Shown here: positions 24,103 to 33,042 of the stretch, in pieces
How positions within the stretch are numbered: the stretch's first letter is position 1
Layout: the number at the start of each line of letters is the position of its first letter
Assembly (NCBI RefSeq): GCF_028688295.1
Contig: NZ_JAQTYM010000001.1
Coordinates: 119,533 to 157,205 of the forward strand
Direction: 5' to 3'
Source: Sulfuricurvum sp.
GTDB lineage: Bacteria > Campylobacterota > Campylobacteria > Campylobacterales > Sulfurimonadaceae
Length of the DNA stretch: 37,673 nucleotides
Notes under the pieces: model-generated
What the model was told of the DNA's origin: nothing
Seen by the model: only the letters and a program-made list of their open reading frames with translations
Databases searched by the model: none
Translations under genes and position numbers: made by a program

Positions 24103-26502
24103 ATGCATTATATTCGCACTCTGGATTCATTAGGAATCAATGATATTGCATTGGTCGGAGGCAAAAATGCCTCTTTAGGAGAGATGATAAGCTCACTCAA
24201 AGTTCTGGGGGTAAAAGTTCCCGAAGGATTTGCCGTAACGGCGGAAGGGTATCGTCTCTTTATCGCTCATAATAGTTTTGAACCGAAAATACGTCAGTTT
24301 TTTAACGGCGTCGATCTGAGTGATATTGAAGCGTTGAACCGATGTGGGGATGCGATACGTTCTCTTATGCTCAGCGGTGAAATACCGCAAGTGTTAAAAA
24401 CCGAAATTGCCGAGAGTTATCGTGCTATGGAGGAGGAGTATGGCACGGTGTCGGTAGATGTGGCGGTACGCTCCTCCGCAACGGCCGAAGATTTGCCCGA
24501 TGCGAGCTTCGCAGGGCAGCAGGAGAGCTACCTGAACGTTCGCGGTGAGACGATGCTCATCGAGCACGTAAAACGGTGTTTTGCCTCTCTCTTTACCGAC
24601 CGTGCAATCAGTTACCGCAACAGTCGCGGGTATGACCATTTCGGCGTTGCCCTCTCGGTGGGGGTACAGAAAATGGTGCGCAGCGACTTGGCCAGCAGCG
24701 GGGTGATGTTTACGATCGATACCGAAAACGGTTCGGAAAATCTGATCCTCATCAACTCGATTTGGGGGTTGGGGGAGAATATCGTCGGCGGACGGGTTAA
24801 TCCCGATGAATTTTTTCTCTTTAAACCGACTCTCAAAGAGAATAAAGTCTCTATCCTCAAACGCCAACTCGGCTCTAAAGCTCTCACGATGACTTACGAT
24901 GAACGCCACCACACGATGAACCTCTCCACACCGAAAGAGCTACAGGAACAATTTTCGATTAACGACGATGAGGTTGCGACGCTGGCTCGCTATGCATTGA
25001 TTATCGAGGAACATTACACCGCGATGGCGGGGGAATACCGTCCGATGGATATCGAATGGGCAAAAGACGGTCTCACGGGTGGGCTTTTTATCGTCCAAGC
25101 CCGCCCTGAAACGGTGCAAAGCCGTAAAATGAGTGATACGACGCTGGAACAGTACCGCTTTAAGGGAGAAGTGAGTGCGAAAATACTCCTTAGCGGTAAA
25201 GCGATCGGCGATAAGATCGGATCAGGAAATGTCAAAATCATCCACTCTCCCGCCGAGGGGGAACACTTTAATGCCGGAGATGTCCTCGTCGCCGATATCA
25301 CCGATCCCGATTGGGAACCGATTATGAAAAAAGCTTCCGCCGTTATCACCAATCGCGGAGGTCGGACGTGTCATGCTGCCATTGTCGCACGTGAGATCGG
25401 TGTTCCTGCTATCGTCGGGACGATCAATGCGACCGACGTATTGCACGATACTGATGCGGTAACGGTGAGTTGTGCGGAGGGGGAGAACGGAGTGGTCTAT
25501 GAGGGATCGGTTCCGTATGAGATTACCCAAATCGATTTGGGCAATCTTACTCCGACGAAGACAAAACTCTATATGAACGTCGGTAATCCTGATATCGCCT
25601 TTAAAGTGGCAAAACTCCCTAATGATGGAGTTGGGCTGGCGCGGATGGAGTTTATCATCTCCAACACCGTCAAAGCACACCCTATGGCACTGGTGGAACT
25701 TTCCCGTGGGAAAAAGATTCGTGAGCACAAAGCGATTAGAGCCGCGATGTTGGGGTATGATGATCCCAAGAAGTTTTTTATCGACAAGATTTCTGAGGGC
25801 GTAGGGATGATTGCGGCAGCATTTTATCCCCGTCCTGTTATTGTCCGTACCAGTGATTTTAAATCCAATGAGTATAAACACATGGTCGGCGGCGCAGCCT
25901 ATGAGTCGGACGAAGAGAACCCGATGATCGGATTTCGCGGGGCAAGTCGCTATTACTCTGAGCAATACAAAGAGGCATTTGAGTGGGAGTGCGAAGCGTT
26001 GAAGCGGGTACGGGATGATATGGGGCTTGATAATGTCAAAGTGATGCTCCCCTTCGTCCGTACTCCCGAAGAGGGGCGCAAAGCCATTGCCGTGATGAAT
26101 GAAGCAAGCTTGGTGCAAGGGGAAAACGGCTTGGAGATATACGCAATGTGCGAAATCCCCTCCAATGTTATCTTAGCCGATCAGTTTTTGGAAATCTTCG
26201 ACGGCTACAGTATCGGCTCCAATGACCTCACTCAGCTCACCCTCGGAGTCGATCGTGATAGCACACTTGTCGCGGCAGTGTTTGATGAACGCAATGAAGC
26301 GGTGACACGGATGCTCTCGATGGCGATACGCGCCTGTAAAGAGCGGGGGAAATACATCGGTATCTGCGGTCAGGCACCCTCGGATTATCCTGAAATCACC
26401 CGATTTTTAGTAGAGGAGGGGATCGATTCGATTTCACTCAATCCCGATTCGCTCCTCAAAATGCGCCAGGTGGTGAGTGTATTAGAAGCATCAAAGATTT
26501 AG
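24103..26502 (+). CDS. ppsA: Phosphoenolpyruvate synthase
   Basis: This is a 799-residue protein from the ATG at 24103 (AGGGAG 5 bases upstream; upstream in-frame codons lack a ribosome site). It converts pyruvate and ATP to PEP, AMP and phosphate, a gluconeogenic and autotrophic step. The N-terminal nucleotide-binding domain starts LDSLGINDIALVGGKNASLG and has the RSSATAEDLPDASFAGQQ loop. The central swivelling domain has the phospho-histidine motif GGRTCHAAI (catalytic His about 421). The C-terminal PEP-binding barrel has SIGSNDLTQLTLGVDRD and GICGQAPSD, with the catalytic cysteine. The length is normal. A long antisense open frame lies within it and is a shadow. It is divergent from the radical SAM gene. 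Confidence 0.96.
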   Translation: MHYIRTLDSLGINDIALVGGKNASLGEMISSLKVLGVKVPEGFAVTAEGYRLFIAHNSFEPKIRQFFNGVDLSDIEALNRCGDAIRSLMLSGEIPQVLKTEIAESYRAMEEEYGTVSVDVAVRSSATAEDLPDASFAGQQESYLNVRGETMLIEHVKRCFASLFTDRAISYRNSRGYDHFGVALSVGVQKMVRSDLASSGVMFTIDTENGSENLILINSIWGLGENIVGGRVNPDEFFLFKPTLKENKVSILKRQLGSKALTMTYDERHHTMNLSTPKELQEQFSINDDEVATLARYALIIEEHYTAMAGEYRPMDIEWAKDGLTGGLFIVQARPETVQSRKMSDTTLEQYRFKGEVSAKILLSGKAIGDKIGSGNVKIIHSPAEGEHFNAGDVLVADITDPDWEPIMKKASAVITNRGGRTCHAAIVAREIGVPAIVGTINATDVLHDTDAVTVSCAEGENGVVYEGSVPYEITQIDLGNLTPTKTKLYMNVGNPDIAFKVAKLPNDGVGLARMEFIISNTVKAHPMALVELSRGKKIREHKAIRAAMLGYDDPKKFFIDKISEGVGMIAAAFYPRPVIVRTSDFKSNEYKHMVGGAAYESDEENPMIGFRGASRYYSEQYKEAFEWECEALKRVRDDMGLDNVKVMLPFVRTPEEGRKAIAVMNEASLVQGENGLEIYAMCEIPSNVILADQFLEIFDGYSIGSNDLTQLTLGVDRDSTLVAAVFDERNEAVTRMLSMAIRACKERGKYIGICGQAPSDYPEITRFLVEEGIDSISLNPDSLLKMRQVVSVLEASKI

Positions 26503-26572
26503 TCTCCGTTTGTGGTGAGCGTGTCGAACCATGAACCGTTCTACCCTTCGACTGGCTCAGGGCGAACGGAAG
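26503..26572. repeat. REPIN-like palindromic repeat, copy 2
   Basis: This copy starts right after the ppsA stop. The left arm has GTGAGCGTGTCGAACCATGAA and the right arm CCTTCGACTGGCTCAGGGCG, matching copy 1 at 23590-23651 with a few substitutions (one in each arm: GCGTG for GCCTG, ACTGG for ACAGG) and a longer loop. Lying between convergent genes, it may also act as a terminator. Confidence 0.85.
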
Positions 26573-26576
26573 AAAC

Positions 26577-26912
26577 TTACGAGCGGTTTAGGATCTTCTC
26601 TTTTTCCGCTTCGTACTCTTCGGGTGTCAGTATCCCCTCATCCAAGAGCGATTTGAGTTTCGTGAGATGATCGTATTTATGACTCGGATTTTGCTCTTCC
26701 GGAGGGGTTCGTTTCATATTTCGTCCGAGCAACAGATAGAGTAAAACGCCGATAAACGGCAAGAAGAAGACGACGAGAAGCCACACCACTTGCATCAGAT
26801 CTTCTTTGAATTTGGAGGTGATGATATCGATCATTGCCCATATCCATATTGCGAACATTCCGACAAGTATAAAGAGCAAAAATAGATTTAATCCTAATAG
26901 TATTTCCATCAT
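26577..26912 (-). CDS. Small membrane protein, PLDc_N plus SHOCT domains
   Basis: The start ATG is at 26912, where a GAGG ribosome site precedes it; the open frame continues upstream without support. The protein is 111 residues with two transmembrane helices (about 5-28 and 40-62; LFVGMF-like and FFLPFIGVLLYLLLGR), the pattern of the phospholipase D N-terminal (PLDc_N) membrane domain. A C-terminal SHOCT motif follows (LTKLKSLLDEGILTPEEYEAEKEKIL), usually an oligomerisation element. It lacks any catalytic domain. It is on the same strand as, and 59 bases after, sodB. The role is unknown. Confidence 0.8.
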   Translation of the reverse strand: MMEILLGLNLFLLFILVGMFAIWIWAMIDIITSKFKEDLMQVVWLLVVFFLPFIGVLLYLLLGRNMKRTPPEEQNPSHKYDHLTKLKSLLDEGILTPEEYEAEKEKILNRS

Positions 26913-26971
26913 GGTAACCTCAATGTTTTTAGATACGCTATCGTAACGTAGATATGACAACAAGGCGTAAA

Positions 26972-27652
26972 CTAAGAGGGTGTCCGCTCATTGTTTTGCA
27001 TAAAATCAACGTACTCACAGAGTGAATTCAGATCATTGCACGGTTGATTATAGCCAGCAATCGGATCGTTCATAAAATGGGAAAGATTAGCAGAAACAAA
27101 ATTCCAATTGATCAGTTTCCACCAGTTTGAAAGATAATCTACCCGTCCGTTTCGGTAATCAATATAATAGGCATGTTCCCACACATCGCAGGTTAAAAGA
27201 GGGGTGTCTCCATGACGTATCGGTGTATCGGCATTCGAAGTGAGTTTAATCTCCAATTTGCCTTGATTGGTAATAATTAACCAGACCCAGCCTGAGCCGA
27301 AAAAACCTGCGGCAGCAGCTAAAAAAGTTTCTTCAAATGTTTTTATTGATCCAAAATCACGTTCAACTAAACCTAAAAGTTCAACCGATGGAGACGTGGA
27401 TCCATTTTTGAGTCCTTTCCAATAAAAATCGTGGTTATAGATTTGAGCCGCATTGTTATAAATAGCGCCATCCGAATATTTAACAATGTGTTCAAGCGAT
27501 TTCTCCTCATACTCACTCCCCACAATAAGTGAATTGAGTTTATTGACGTATCCGGCATGATGTTTACCGTAATGATACAAGAGTGTTTCGGCAGAAATGT
27601 AAGGTGCTAATGCAGATTGCTCAAAAGGCAATTCCATAAGTACATGTTTCAT
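26972..27652 (-). CDS. sodB: Superoxide dismutase [Fe]
   Basis: This 226-residue cytoplasmic enzyme dismutates superoxide. Metal ligands are visible: His in YHYGKHHAGYV (about residue 27), His in IYNHDFYW (about 74), and Asp and His in CDVWEHAYYIDY (about 160 and 164). The NNAAQIYNH segment places Gln where Fe-type enzymes carry it, while MnSODs carry it in the later GxFGSGW region (here GFFGSGW, no Gln). This argues for the Fe form. A GAGGAG ribosome site precedes the ATG. It is slightly longer than the usual 190-200 residues because of a C-terminal extension rich in Asn. It is divergent from ycaO. Confidence 0.95.
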   Translation of the reverse strand: MKHVLMELPFEQSALAPYISAETLLYHYGKHHAGYVNKLNSLIVGSEYEEKSLEHIVKYSDGAIYNNAAQIYNHDFYWKGLKNGSTSPSVELLGLVERDFGSIKTFEETFLAAAAGFFGSGWVWLIITNQGKLEIKLTSNADTPIRHGDTPLLTCDVWEHAYYIDYRNGRVDYLSNWWKLINWNFVSANLSHFMNDPIAGYNQPCNDLNSLCEYVDFMQNNERTPS

Positions 27653-27779
27653 TTTGAACTCCTCAATTTTGAAGATATGCCATTATAATAATTTATAGTA
27701 GTTAAATTTTATTGGCTAATAAGAAATTAATATCATACTTAAGAAAAGTTTAAATTAGTAATCAGTTAATTCTTTTGGC

Positions 27780-27785
27780 TATACT
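27780..27785 (+). promoter_or_regulatory. Possible -10 element upstream of ycaO
   Basis: TATACT in the context GGCTATACTT lies 30 bases before the ycaO start; the same GCTATACTT occurs before the diguanylate cyclase gene (31591-31600), which supports a shared promoter type. No -35 is evident. Confidence 0.35.
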
Positions 27786-27814
27786 TAGTGATAATTTAAT
27801 AGAAGTGAACCGAT

Positions 27815-29440
27815 ATGAAGTTAGTCTCAAAAAATGCCCCAGTTGAAGATTCCATCAAAAAGATGGAAAGCATATTAAACGATATGGGATGTATCGTTAG
27901 TTATTCACATGAAAAGCACCCCCTTAATCACTGCTATTCAGTAAACCTCGCCTCCTTAGAAGCGCCAAAACATATTTATTCCAACGGTAAAGGAATCTAT
28001 TCTGAAGCCTCTACGGCCAGTGCTCTCGGTGAGTACATTGAACGGCTTCAAACCAACAACTTTTTTATCGATTTTCATCTACCCGAGAGGAAATATTATC
28101 CTGATGAGGTGGCATTTGATTTTAATGGAGGTTATTTAAACTCTGAATTGATGGGAACGTATGATCCTAATGGTGAATTAAGTATGGATGAGCTCCTCGA
28201 TTTTAACAGCGATTATGAAGACAAAATTGTGGCATTGCCATTTCGGAAGCTCACTGGTGATGAAGTAGTCTATTTTCCGATCAATATACTCAGCAATCTT
28301 TATGTTAGTAATGGCCTTGCTACCGGAAATACGGCACAAGAGGCACAAGTACAGGCAATGAGTGAGATTTTGGAGCGGTATGCGAAAATCGAAATTATTA
28401 AGAATGGATATGCACTTCCGCACTACGGTGATCCATTTCTACAGCAGTTCGAGCGCCTTTACAGCGATCTGACAAAGCTTCGGGAATTAGGGTATATTGT
28501 GAACGTATTAGATGCGTCACTAGGCGGTAAATACCCCGTCACGGCGATCTCGTTTATCAATCCAGCCAATGCGACCCTCTTTGTCTCTTTCGGTGCCCAT
28601 CCGATTTTGGAAGTTTCTCTGGAGCGTACAATGACGGAGCTGATGCAAGGGCGCGGGTTGGAGAATCTAGAAAGTTTCGAAGTACCGACGTTTGATATGT
28701 CGATTGTCTCGGAGAGCTTTAATATAGAATCTCATTTTATCGATTCGAACGGCAAGATGGGGATACAGTTTTTGAGTGCCAAAAAGAGCTTTGAACTTTC
28801 ACGGTGGGGATATACTGGTGTAAGTACTGCAGAAGAGTTTGCCTATCTCACGTCGATTTTTGCATCTATGGGGAGGGATATTTATATCCGTGATTACAAT
28901 TATCTGAACTTTTACTCGTGCCAGATGGTTGTTCCCGGAGTCTCTGAGGTGTACCCAATCGATGATTTGGTCTATAACAACCGTAATCGAGGAAAGATGT
29001 ACCGTGAAGTGATTTTAAACTTTGCCGAGTATGAGTCTGAAGCGGTGTTGGATGAGATCGAAGCACTCGAAGATCATCTGAATGTAGAGAAATTTATCGG
29101 GGTGATTTTCGAAGAGAACTTTACAATCGGAGAGCTCAAAGCGCAGCTTCATCTATCGTTAGGAAACATTGAAGAGGCTGTGAGTTATTTGGAATTTAGT
29201 ACGAATCCTATGAGTGTTCTCGTTGTTGAGTTGATTCAAATGGCGGAGTTAGGATTAGAATTTAGTGATTATGCTCAAGCATTACGTGATCTCTATACTT
29301 TTGAACGGGTTGAAAAGGCGGTAGCAATTCTAAGCGGGGAAGAATCTTTCATTAGTACCGCATTGCATACTCATTATCTCAATATGCTTGATATGTATGA
29401 TCGCTTAGAGGTCAAAAAAACTCAAGGACTGGTTGTCTGA
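27815..29440 (+). CDS. ycaO: YcaO-domain protein (E. coli YcaO type)
   Basis: This 541-residue protein begins with the E. coli YcaO-like layout: DSIKKMESILNDMG, SNGKGIYSEASTASALGEYIERLQTNNFF (28,990-equivalent of the ATP-binding YcaO fold, residues about 52-85), then the QAMSEILERYAKIEI helix. YcaO proteins use ATP to activate amide backbones; the E. coli member is linked to RimO-dependent methylthiolation of ribosomal protein S12. The C-terminal tail (about 420-541) is a helical, TPR-like extension as in the standalone type. No precursor peptide or azoline partner gene is near, so RiPP synthesis is unlikely. It is followed by the lipoprotein operon after 79 bases. Confidence 0.88.
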   Translation: MKLVSKNAPVEDSIKKMESILNDMGCIVSYSHEKHPLNHCYSVNLASLEAPKHIYSNGKGIYSEASTASALGEYIERLQTNNFFIDFHLPERKYYPDEVAFDFNGGYLNSELMGTYDPNGELSMDELLDFNSDYEDKIVALPFRKLTGDEVVYFPINILSNLYVSNGLATGNTAQEAQVQAMSEILERYAKIEIIKNGYALPHYGDPFLQQFERLYSDLTKLRELGYIVNVLDASLGGKYPVTAISFINPANATLFVSFGAHPILEVSLERTMTELMQGRGLENLESFEVPTFDMSIVSESFNIESHFIDSNGKMGIQFLSAKKSFELSRWGYTGVSTAEEFAYLTSIFASMGRDIYIRDYNYLNFYSCQMVVPGVSEVYPIDDLVYNNRNRGKMYREVILNFAEYESEAVLDEIEALEDHLNVEKFIGVIFEENFTIGELKAQLHLSLGNIEEAVSYLEFSTNPMSVLVVELIQMAELGLEFSDYAQALRDLYTFERVEKAVAILSGEESFISTALHTHYLNMLDMYDRLEVKKTQGLVV

Positions 29441-29519
29441 ACCCGATTTTAGAAGGTTCACTATTTCTCTGCAGTATGATCCAATAATACTGTACTACGA
29501 TACTTTTGAAGGAGCCAAG

Positions 29520-30071
29520 ATGAAAAAAATACTCTTGTTTGGAATCGGAATGTTGATGTTCGTTTTAAGCGGATGCGTTAATCAGCCTGAAACACGTAAT
29601 GCTTTGAACGATTTACCGCAGTGGTACCAAGAACCGACTGTATTGGGAGATAAATATGCTGCTTCAGGTTCAGCCAAGCCTAATAAAGGGGGAGACGTTG
29701 AACTCCAGAAGATTGAAGCTGCTGCAGTAGCAAGGGCAGAATTGGCACGCCAGATGGACATTAGAGTCAAAGATATGTTTAAACGAGCATCTCAAGAGCT
29801 TGGAATGGGTGAGGATCAAACGCTAGATTATGCCCTACAGTATGCAACAAAACAAATTACGGATGTAACGCTGAAGCAGTCTCAGCAGAAAAAACTTTTC
29901 TTAGACAGTAAAAGTGGCATTCTTTATACGTTGTATGTTTTGGATGCTTCATCGTTTGATAAAGAGATCAAGAAAAATGTTCATTCTTCTTTTAATAATC
30001 AAGATGCCCTTTGGCAAAAATTTCAAGCAACTGAAGTATGGAAAGAACTTGAATCAGACGAGAGTAAATAA
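29520..30071 (+). CDS. LPP20-family lipoprotein
   Basis: The ATG at 29520 has the ribosome site AAGGAG; the open frame extends upstream into ycaO. The protein is 183 residues with a lipobox (LSGC, Cys19). The following domain (PQWYQEP...YAASGSA, then AAAVARAELARQMDIRVKDMF) matches the LPP20 family, whose members include the Helicobacter antigen Lpp20 and flagellar FlgP of Campylobacter and Vibrio. It is the first of four tightly packed genes with lipoprotein signals or LPP20 features. An envelope or motility-associated structural role is likely; no flagellar genes are nearby. Confidence 0.82.
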   Translation: MKKILLFGIGMLMFVLSGCVNQPETRNALNDLPQWYQEPTVLGDKYAASGSAKPNKGGDVELQKIEAAAVARAELARQMDIRVKDMFKRASQELGMGEDQTLDYALQYATKQITDVTLKQSQQKKLFLDSKSGILYTLYVLDASSFDKEIKKNVHSSFNNQDALWQKFQATEVWKELESDESK

Positions 30072-30199
30072 TGAAATCACTTCTTCTTTTAACCTTGGCT
30101 CTTGTCATGATTGTGGGATGTAGTACACACACCTCTGATTCGAATAAAAAAATGATGGATAATGTAATTGGAGAACTTGATCGTGAGACAGCTAAATAA
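30071..30199 (+). CDS. 42-residue lipoprotein
   Basis: The ATG overlaps the preceding stop by one base (TAATG). The 42 residues comprise a hydrophobic leader (MKSLLLLTLALVMIVGC), a lipobox Cys at residue 17, and a 25-residue polar tail ending LDRETAK. The next gene starts inside it, which supports translation of all three as a coupled set. After processing, only a 26-residue lipopeptide would remain. The function is unknown. Confidence 0.65.
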   Translation: MKSLLLLTLALVMIVGCSTHTSDSNKKMMDNVIGELDRETAK

Positions 30200-31088
30200 G
30201 GTTATTTTTTTTACATTCTTGATTGTATTACTGGGAGGATGTAGCGTAACGAGCAAAGTCGATCTTTATAAATATAAAGATGTCTCTACGTTTAATATCG
30301 TGGATGAAGATAAAGCAAATTACCGTGTAATACGACCGACACTTCATGACGACATTACTCTCGATATGGGAAAATGGCATGAATATGAGGGAGTTCTGCG
30401 CGATTATTTTCTAGTTTACAATAATGCAAAAGAAGTGTTTAAAGTGGAACAGAATGGAACGTATACCCTCAAATTGACCCTCCATAATGTAAGTTCAAGC
30501 CAACAGTTTAGCCCTTCACAATATATTGAACGAAAACGAAAAATAAAAACCGATAAGGCTATTTACATAAAAGATGAGAGCTACTACACTGATCCTTATT
30601 GGACGTATTATGTTCAAACGGCCATAGTAGCTCAACTCACAACTCCCCAAGGTGAACAAAAGTTTTTTGAAGCGAAAGATAATCTTTCGTATTCGGTCAC
30701 TGGAAGATATCAATCGGGGATCAATCGTTCAAAATACGTCGAATCATTACAGGTATCGTTGGCGAAACTTTTCAAACAGATTGCAAACTCTGTTGCCCCG
30801 GAGGGGTTGATTGTAAGCAAGAAAGTCTCTATTGAAGATGATGAAGAGTTTATTTTTTTGATTAATATGGGAAAAGATGAAGGTGTATATGAGGGGCAAA
30901 AACTCCTTGTTTATAAAGAGATTGTATTTAAAGATGAGATTGAAGCAAAAACGATTACTAACAAAGTGCGTATCGGTACCGCTACGGTTTCCGATCAGAT
31001 TACGGCTCATTATGCATGGATGTTTATGGATGATGAAGATCATAACAGCGCAATCGAAGTGGGTGATATTATCCGGCCTAGATACTAG
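30183..31088 (+). CDS. Lipoprotein of unknown function
   Basis: The GTG at 30183 is chosen because GGAG lies 9 bases upstream; there is no ATG before the lipobox. It overlaps the small lipoprotein gene by 17 bases. The protein is 301 residues with a lipobox (LGGC). The middle is a beta-rich domain of about 170 residues, including SYYTDPYWTYYVQTAIVAQLT. The C-terminal 80 residues (GKDEGVYEGQKLLVYKEI, IGTATVSDQ, IEVGDIIRPR) resemble the C-terminal domain of flagellar FlgT-type proteins. With the LPP20 proteins on both sides, this suggests an outer-membrane-associated ring or scaffold; that is inference. Confidence 0.7.
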   Translation: MRQLNKVIFFTFLIVLLGGCSVTSKVDLYKYKDVSTFNIVDEDKANYRVIRPTLHDDITLDMGKWHEYEGVLRDYFLVYNNAKEVFKVEQNGTYTLKLTLHNVSSSQQFSPSQYIERKRKIKTDKAIYIKDESYYTDPYWTYYVQTAIVAQLTTPQGEQKFFEAKDNLSYSVTGRYQSGINRSKYVESLQVSLAKLFKQIANSVAPEGLIVSKKVSIEDDEEFIFLINMGKDEGVYEGQKLLVYKEIVFKDEIEAKTITNKVRIGTATVSDQITAHYAWMFMDDEDHNSAIEVGDIIRPRY

Positions 31089-31100
31089 AGAGAGTAGACG

Positions 31101-31484
31101 ATGAAAAAATATGCAGTTATTTTTTTTCTCACCTATCAGAGTGTGTATGGCTTTTGGCTGTTTAAGTGGTTTGAAACCCCTGAACCGCTACCACCGTATG
31201 TGCAAAAGCACCCCATGATGGATGGTTCAACGGTCTATGGAGTAGGAAGCGGTAAAAGTTTTTTAGAAGCCAAAAGTAAAGCACTCAATGATATCGCTAC
31301 ACAGTTGAAAAGTGATGTTCGTTCTTTGACATCCGTTCATAAAAATAGTGAAACCGCACAAACACAAACTGATCAGCAGATAACCGTTCTGACTCAAAGA
31401 AAGATTGATAATTATCACATTATTGATGAATCTCATGCGAATGGTTTAACGTATCTTCTGATCGAGTACAAACGCCAAGAATAA
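31101..31484 (+). CDS. Exported LPP20-like protein
   Basis: This is a 127-residue protein with a short N-terminal export signal but no lipobox. After a proline-rich stretch, the core (YGVGSGKSFLEAKSKALNDIATQLKSDV, then TYLLIEYK at the end) follows the LPP20 pattern of a Gly-containing strand, a long helix of Ala/Leu and a closing strand. It is 12 bases after the preceding lipoprotein gene and belongs to the same operon. Its partner is probably the other LPP20 protein at 29520. The function is unknown. Confidence 0.7.
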   Translation: MKKYAVIFFLTYQSVYGFWLFKWFETPEPLPPYVQKHPMMDGSTVYGVGSGKSFLEAKSKALNDIATQLKSDVRSLTSVHKNSETAQTQTDQQITVLTQRKIDNYHIIDESHANGLTYLLIEYKRQE

Positions 31485-31593
31485 GTTAAGTGTTGGGAAA
31501 GCAGTCCGCGTTGAATTGATTAAAATGGTGGTTCTAAGATTAGTGGAATAGCTATAGATAACAATTTGTAATCATAAGCTACTTAGTTTTCGC

Positions 31594-31599
31594 TATACT
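31594..31599 (+). promoter_or_regulatory. Possible -10 element before the diguanylate cyclase gene
   Basis: TATACT within GCTATACTT lies 45 bases before the start codon, matching the element before ycaO. The rest of the 160-base gap (31485-31644) shows nothing else. Confidence 0.3.
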
Positions 31600-31644
31600 T
31601 TCACTAATTTTATGTTGTGGTATTAAGATCAAGGAGACTAAAAA

Positions 31645-32469
31645 ATGTATGCTAATCAGGAAATTTTACAGATTATTTCTCATGAAACGATTAATGCTAC
31701 AGATAGCTTAGATGTTATTACACCGAGTATCTATTCAGCTCTTTTCTTTAAGTTTGCAGCTGAACATGGATTAGAGATTAATGACGAAGTTAATATTGCT
31801 GATAGTGAATTAAATGAAAAGATTACACTGTTAACGAATTTGAGTAATGAAACCTCTAAAAATATGCAACAATTAAGCGAAAGTACCAACAAAGCTATTA
31901 CTGCGATTCAAACAAAAGATGAAACTATTCTCAATGAGGTATTATCAGAAACGAAAATGCTGCGTGAAGAGATCGAAAAACTCAAAGCTTCGGTCTATAA
32001 AGATGAATTAACAGGTCTATTTAATAGGAAATGGGTTCACGATACATTTTTAGATGGAGAGTCACAATATTTTAAACACTCAGGGACTCTTGCAATGATT
32101 GATTTAAATTACTTTAAAGCGATAAATGACACTTTTGGGCATATCATTGGGGATAAAGTTTTAATGTACATAGCAAATAGTTTAACAAAAGTAGACAAAA
32201 ATATCGTTCGGTATGGAGGAGATGAATTTATGATTCTTTTCTCAAATGAGGTTTCTGAAAGGGATGCATTGAATAAGCTCACTAGTTTGAGAGAAAATAT
32301 TTTAAGCAAAAAGTTAAAGGCTCACGATACGATGTTTAGAACGAGTTTCTCATTCGGAGTGAGTGCATTCCAGGAGAGAGATAACTTGATCGATATTATC
32401 GAATTAGCCGACAAAAACATGTATGATGATAAAATTGAGATAAAAAAAAGAGTAACGGGTTTATATTAA
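31645..32469 (+). CDS. Diguanylate cyclase (GGDEF), cytoplasmic
   Basis: This 274-residue protein makes cyclic di-GMP from two GTP. The N-terminal part (about 1-115) is alpha-helical and likely coiled coil (NLSNETSKNMQQLSESTNKAI) with no transmembrane segment or known sensor domain. The GGDEF domain (about 118-270) has DELTGLFNRK, DLNYFKAINDTFGH and the intact catalytic RYGGDEF (about residues 190-196). The inhibitory RxxD site is not evident. An AAGGAG ribosome site precedes the ATG. It is convergent with the ParA gene with only six bases between stops. It could feed c-di-GMP control of surface functions such as EET; no link is shown here. Confidence 0.92.
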   Translation: MYANQEILQIISHETINATDSLDVITPSIYSALFFKFAAEHGLEINDEVNIADSELNEKITLLTNLSNETSKNMQQLSESTNKAITAIQTKDETILNEVLSETKMLREEIEKLKASVYKDELTGLFNRKWVHDTFLDGESQYFKHSGTLAMIDLNYFKAINDTFGHIIGDKVLMYIANSLTKVDKNIVRYGGDEFMILFSNEVSERDALNKLTSLRENILSKKLKAHDTMFRTSFSFGVSAFQERDNLIDIIELADKNMYDDKIEIKKRVTGLY

Positions 32470-32475
32470 GGCTTA

Positions 32476-33042
32476 TTACTCGATACTCTCTTCACTAAAC
32501 AGGTTCAAAATCTTCGAATATTCTCCGTAAGCTTGCTTGTACAGATGTTGGGTATGGTTATTACTCTGATACAGCTCTGTTGCACTCATCCCACTTTCCA
32601 AAGCATTTTTTAGCAATTTTGTTCGACGTAGATAGGTAAAGGCAAGGTTTGGGAAATGTTCATGGATTTTCTCTTTTATCATGAGAGCATCATTTGGATT
32701 TTCAAGCATATTAGCGAACACAAGGATCGTTTTCTCCCTAAAAGCTTTAATAAAGACGAGGCTTTTCATAATCGAATTGAGATCATTCGTCGTGGGGAGG
32801 ATAATTATGTCTGATTCTCTCAAGATCTCATTTGCATGAGGATTCTCAAATCCACCAAAATCATAAACAGTATCGGGATAGAGTGGAATTTTATTCGGAT
32901 AATAGCGGGCATTTTTATACTTTGTCAGAACGACCGACATATCGTTGGTTGCATAGCGATAGCGCAGATCTTTGGCGAGAGAAAAAGCCAGAGAGGTTTT
33001 ACCCACTCCACCTTTAGTGGAAGCGATAGAAATAATAGCCAT
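32476..33042 (-). CDS. ParA/MinD-like ATPase, orphan
   Basis: The ATG at 33042 has GAGGG 5 bases upstream; the open frame continues upstream without support. The protein is 188 residues with the deviant Walker A motif KGGVGKTSLA at residues 10-19, a switch segment VYDFGGFENP in place of the usual DxPP/G, and IIILPTTNDLNS. It is shorter than chromosomal ParA (about 250) and no parB or cargo gene is adjacent. Such orphan ParA ATPases position protein complexes or plasmids; a mobile origin is possible. The cargo is unknown. Confidence 0.82.
   Translation of the reverse strand: MAIISIASTKGGVGKTSLAFSLAKDLRYRYATNDMSVVLTKYKNARYYPNKIPLYPDTVYDFGGFENPHANEILRESDIIILPTTNDLNSIMKSLVFIKAFREKTILVFANMLENPNDALMIKEKIHEHFPNLAFTYLRRTKLLKNALESGMSATELYQSNNHTQHLYKQAYGEYSKILNLFSEESIE

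Noticed and set aside
25222-26118. 298-codon open frame on the minus strand inside ppsA
   Set aside because: Antisense shadow of a confidently identified gene; its translation has no domain pattern and no ribosome site.
27815-29440. RiPP (azoline peptide) biosynthesis locus suggested by YcaO
   Set aside because: The protein has the standalone E. coli YcaO layout, and no precursor, dehydrogenase or exporter gene is adjacent.
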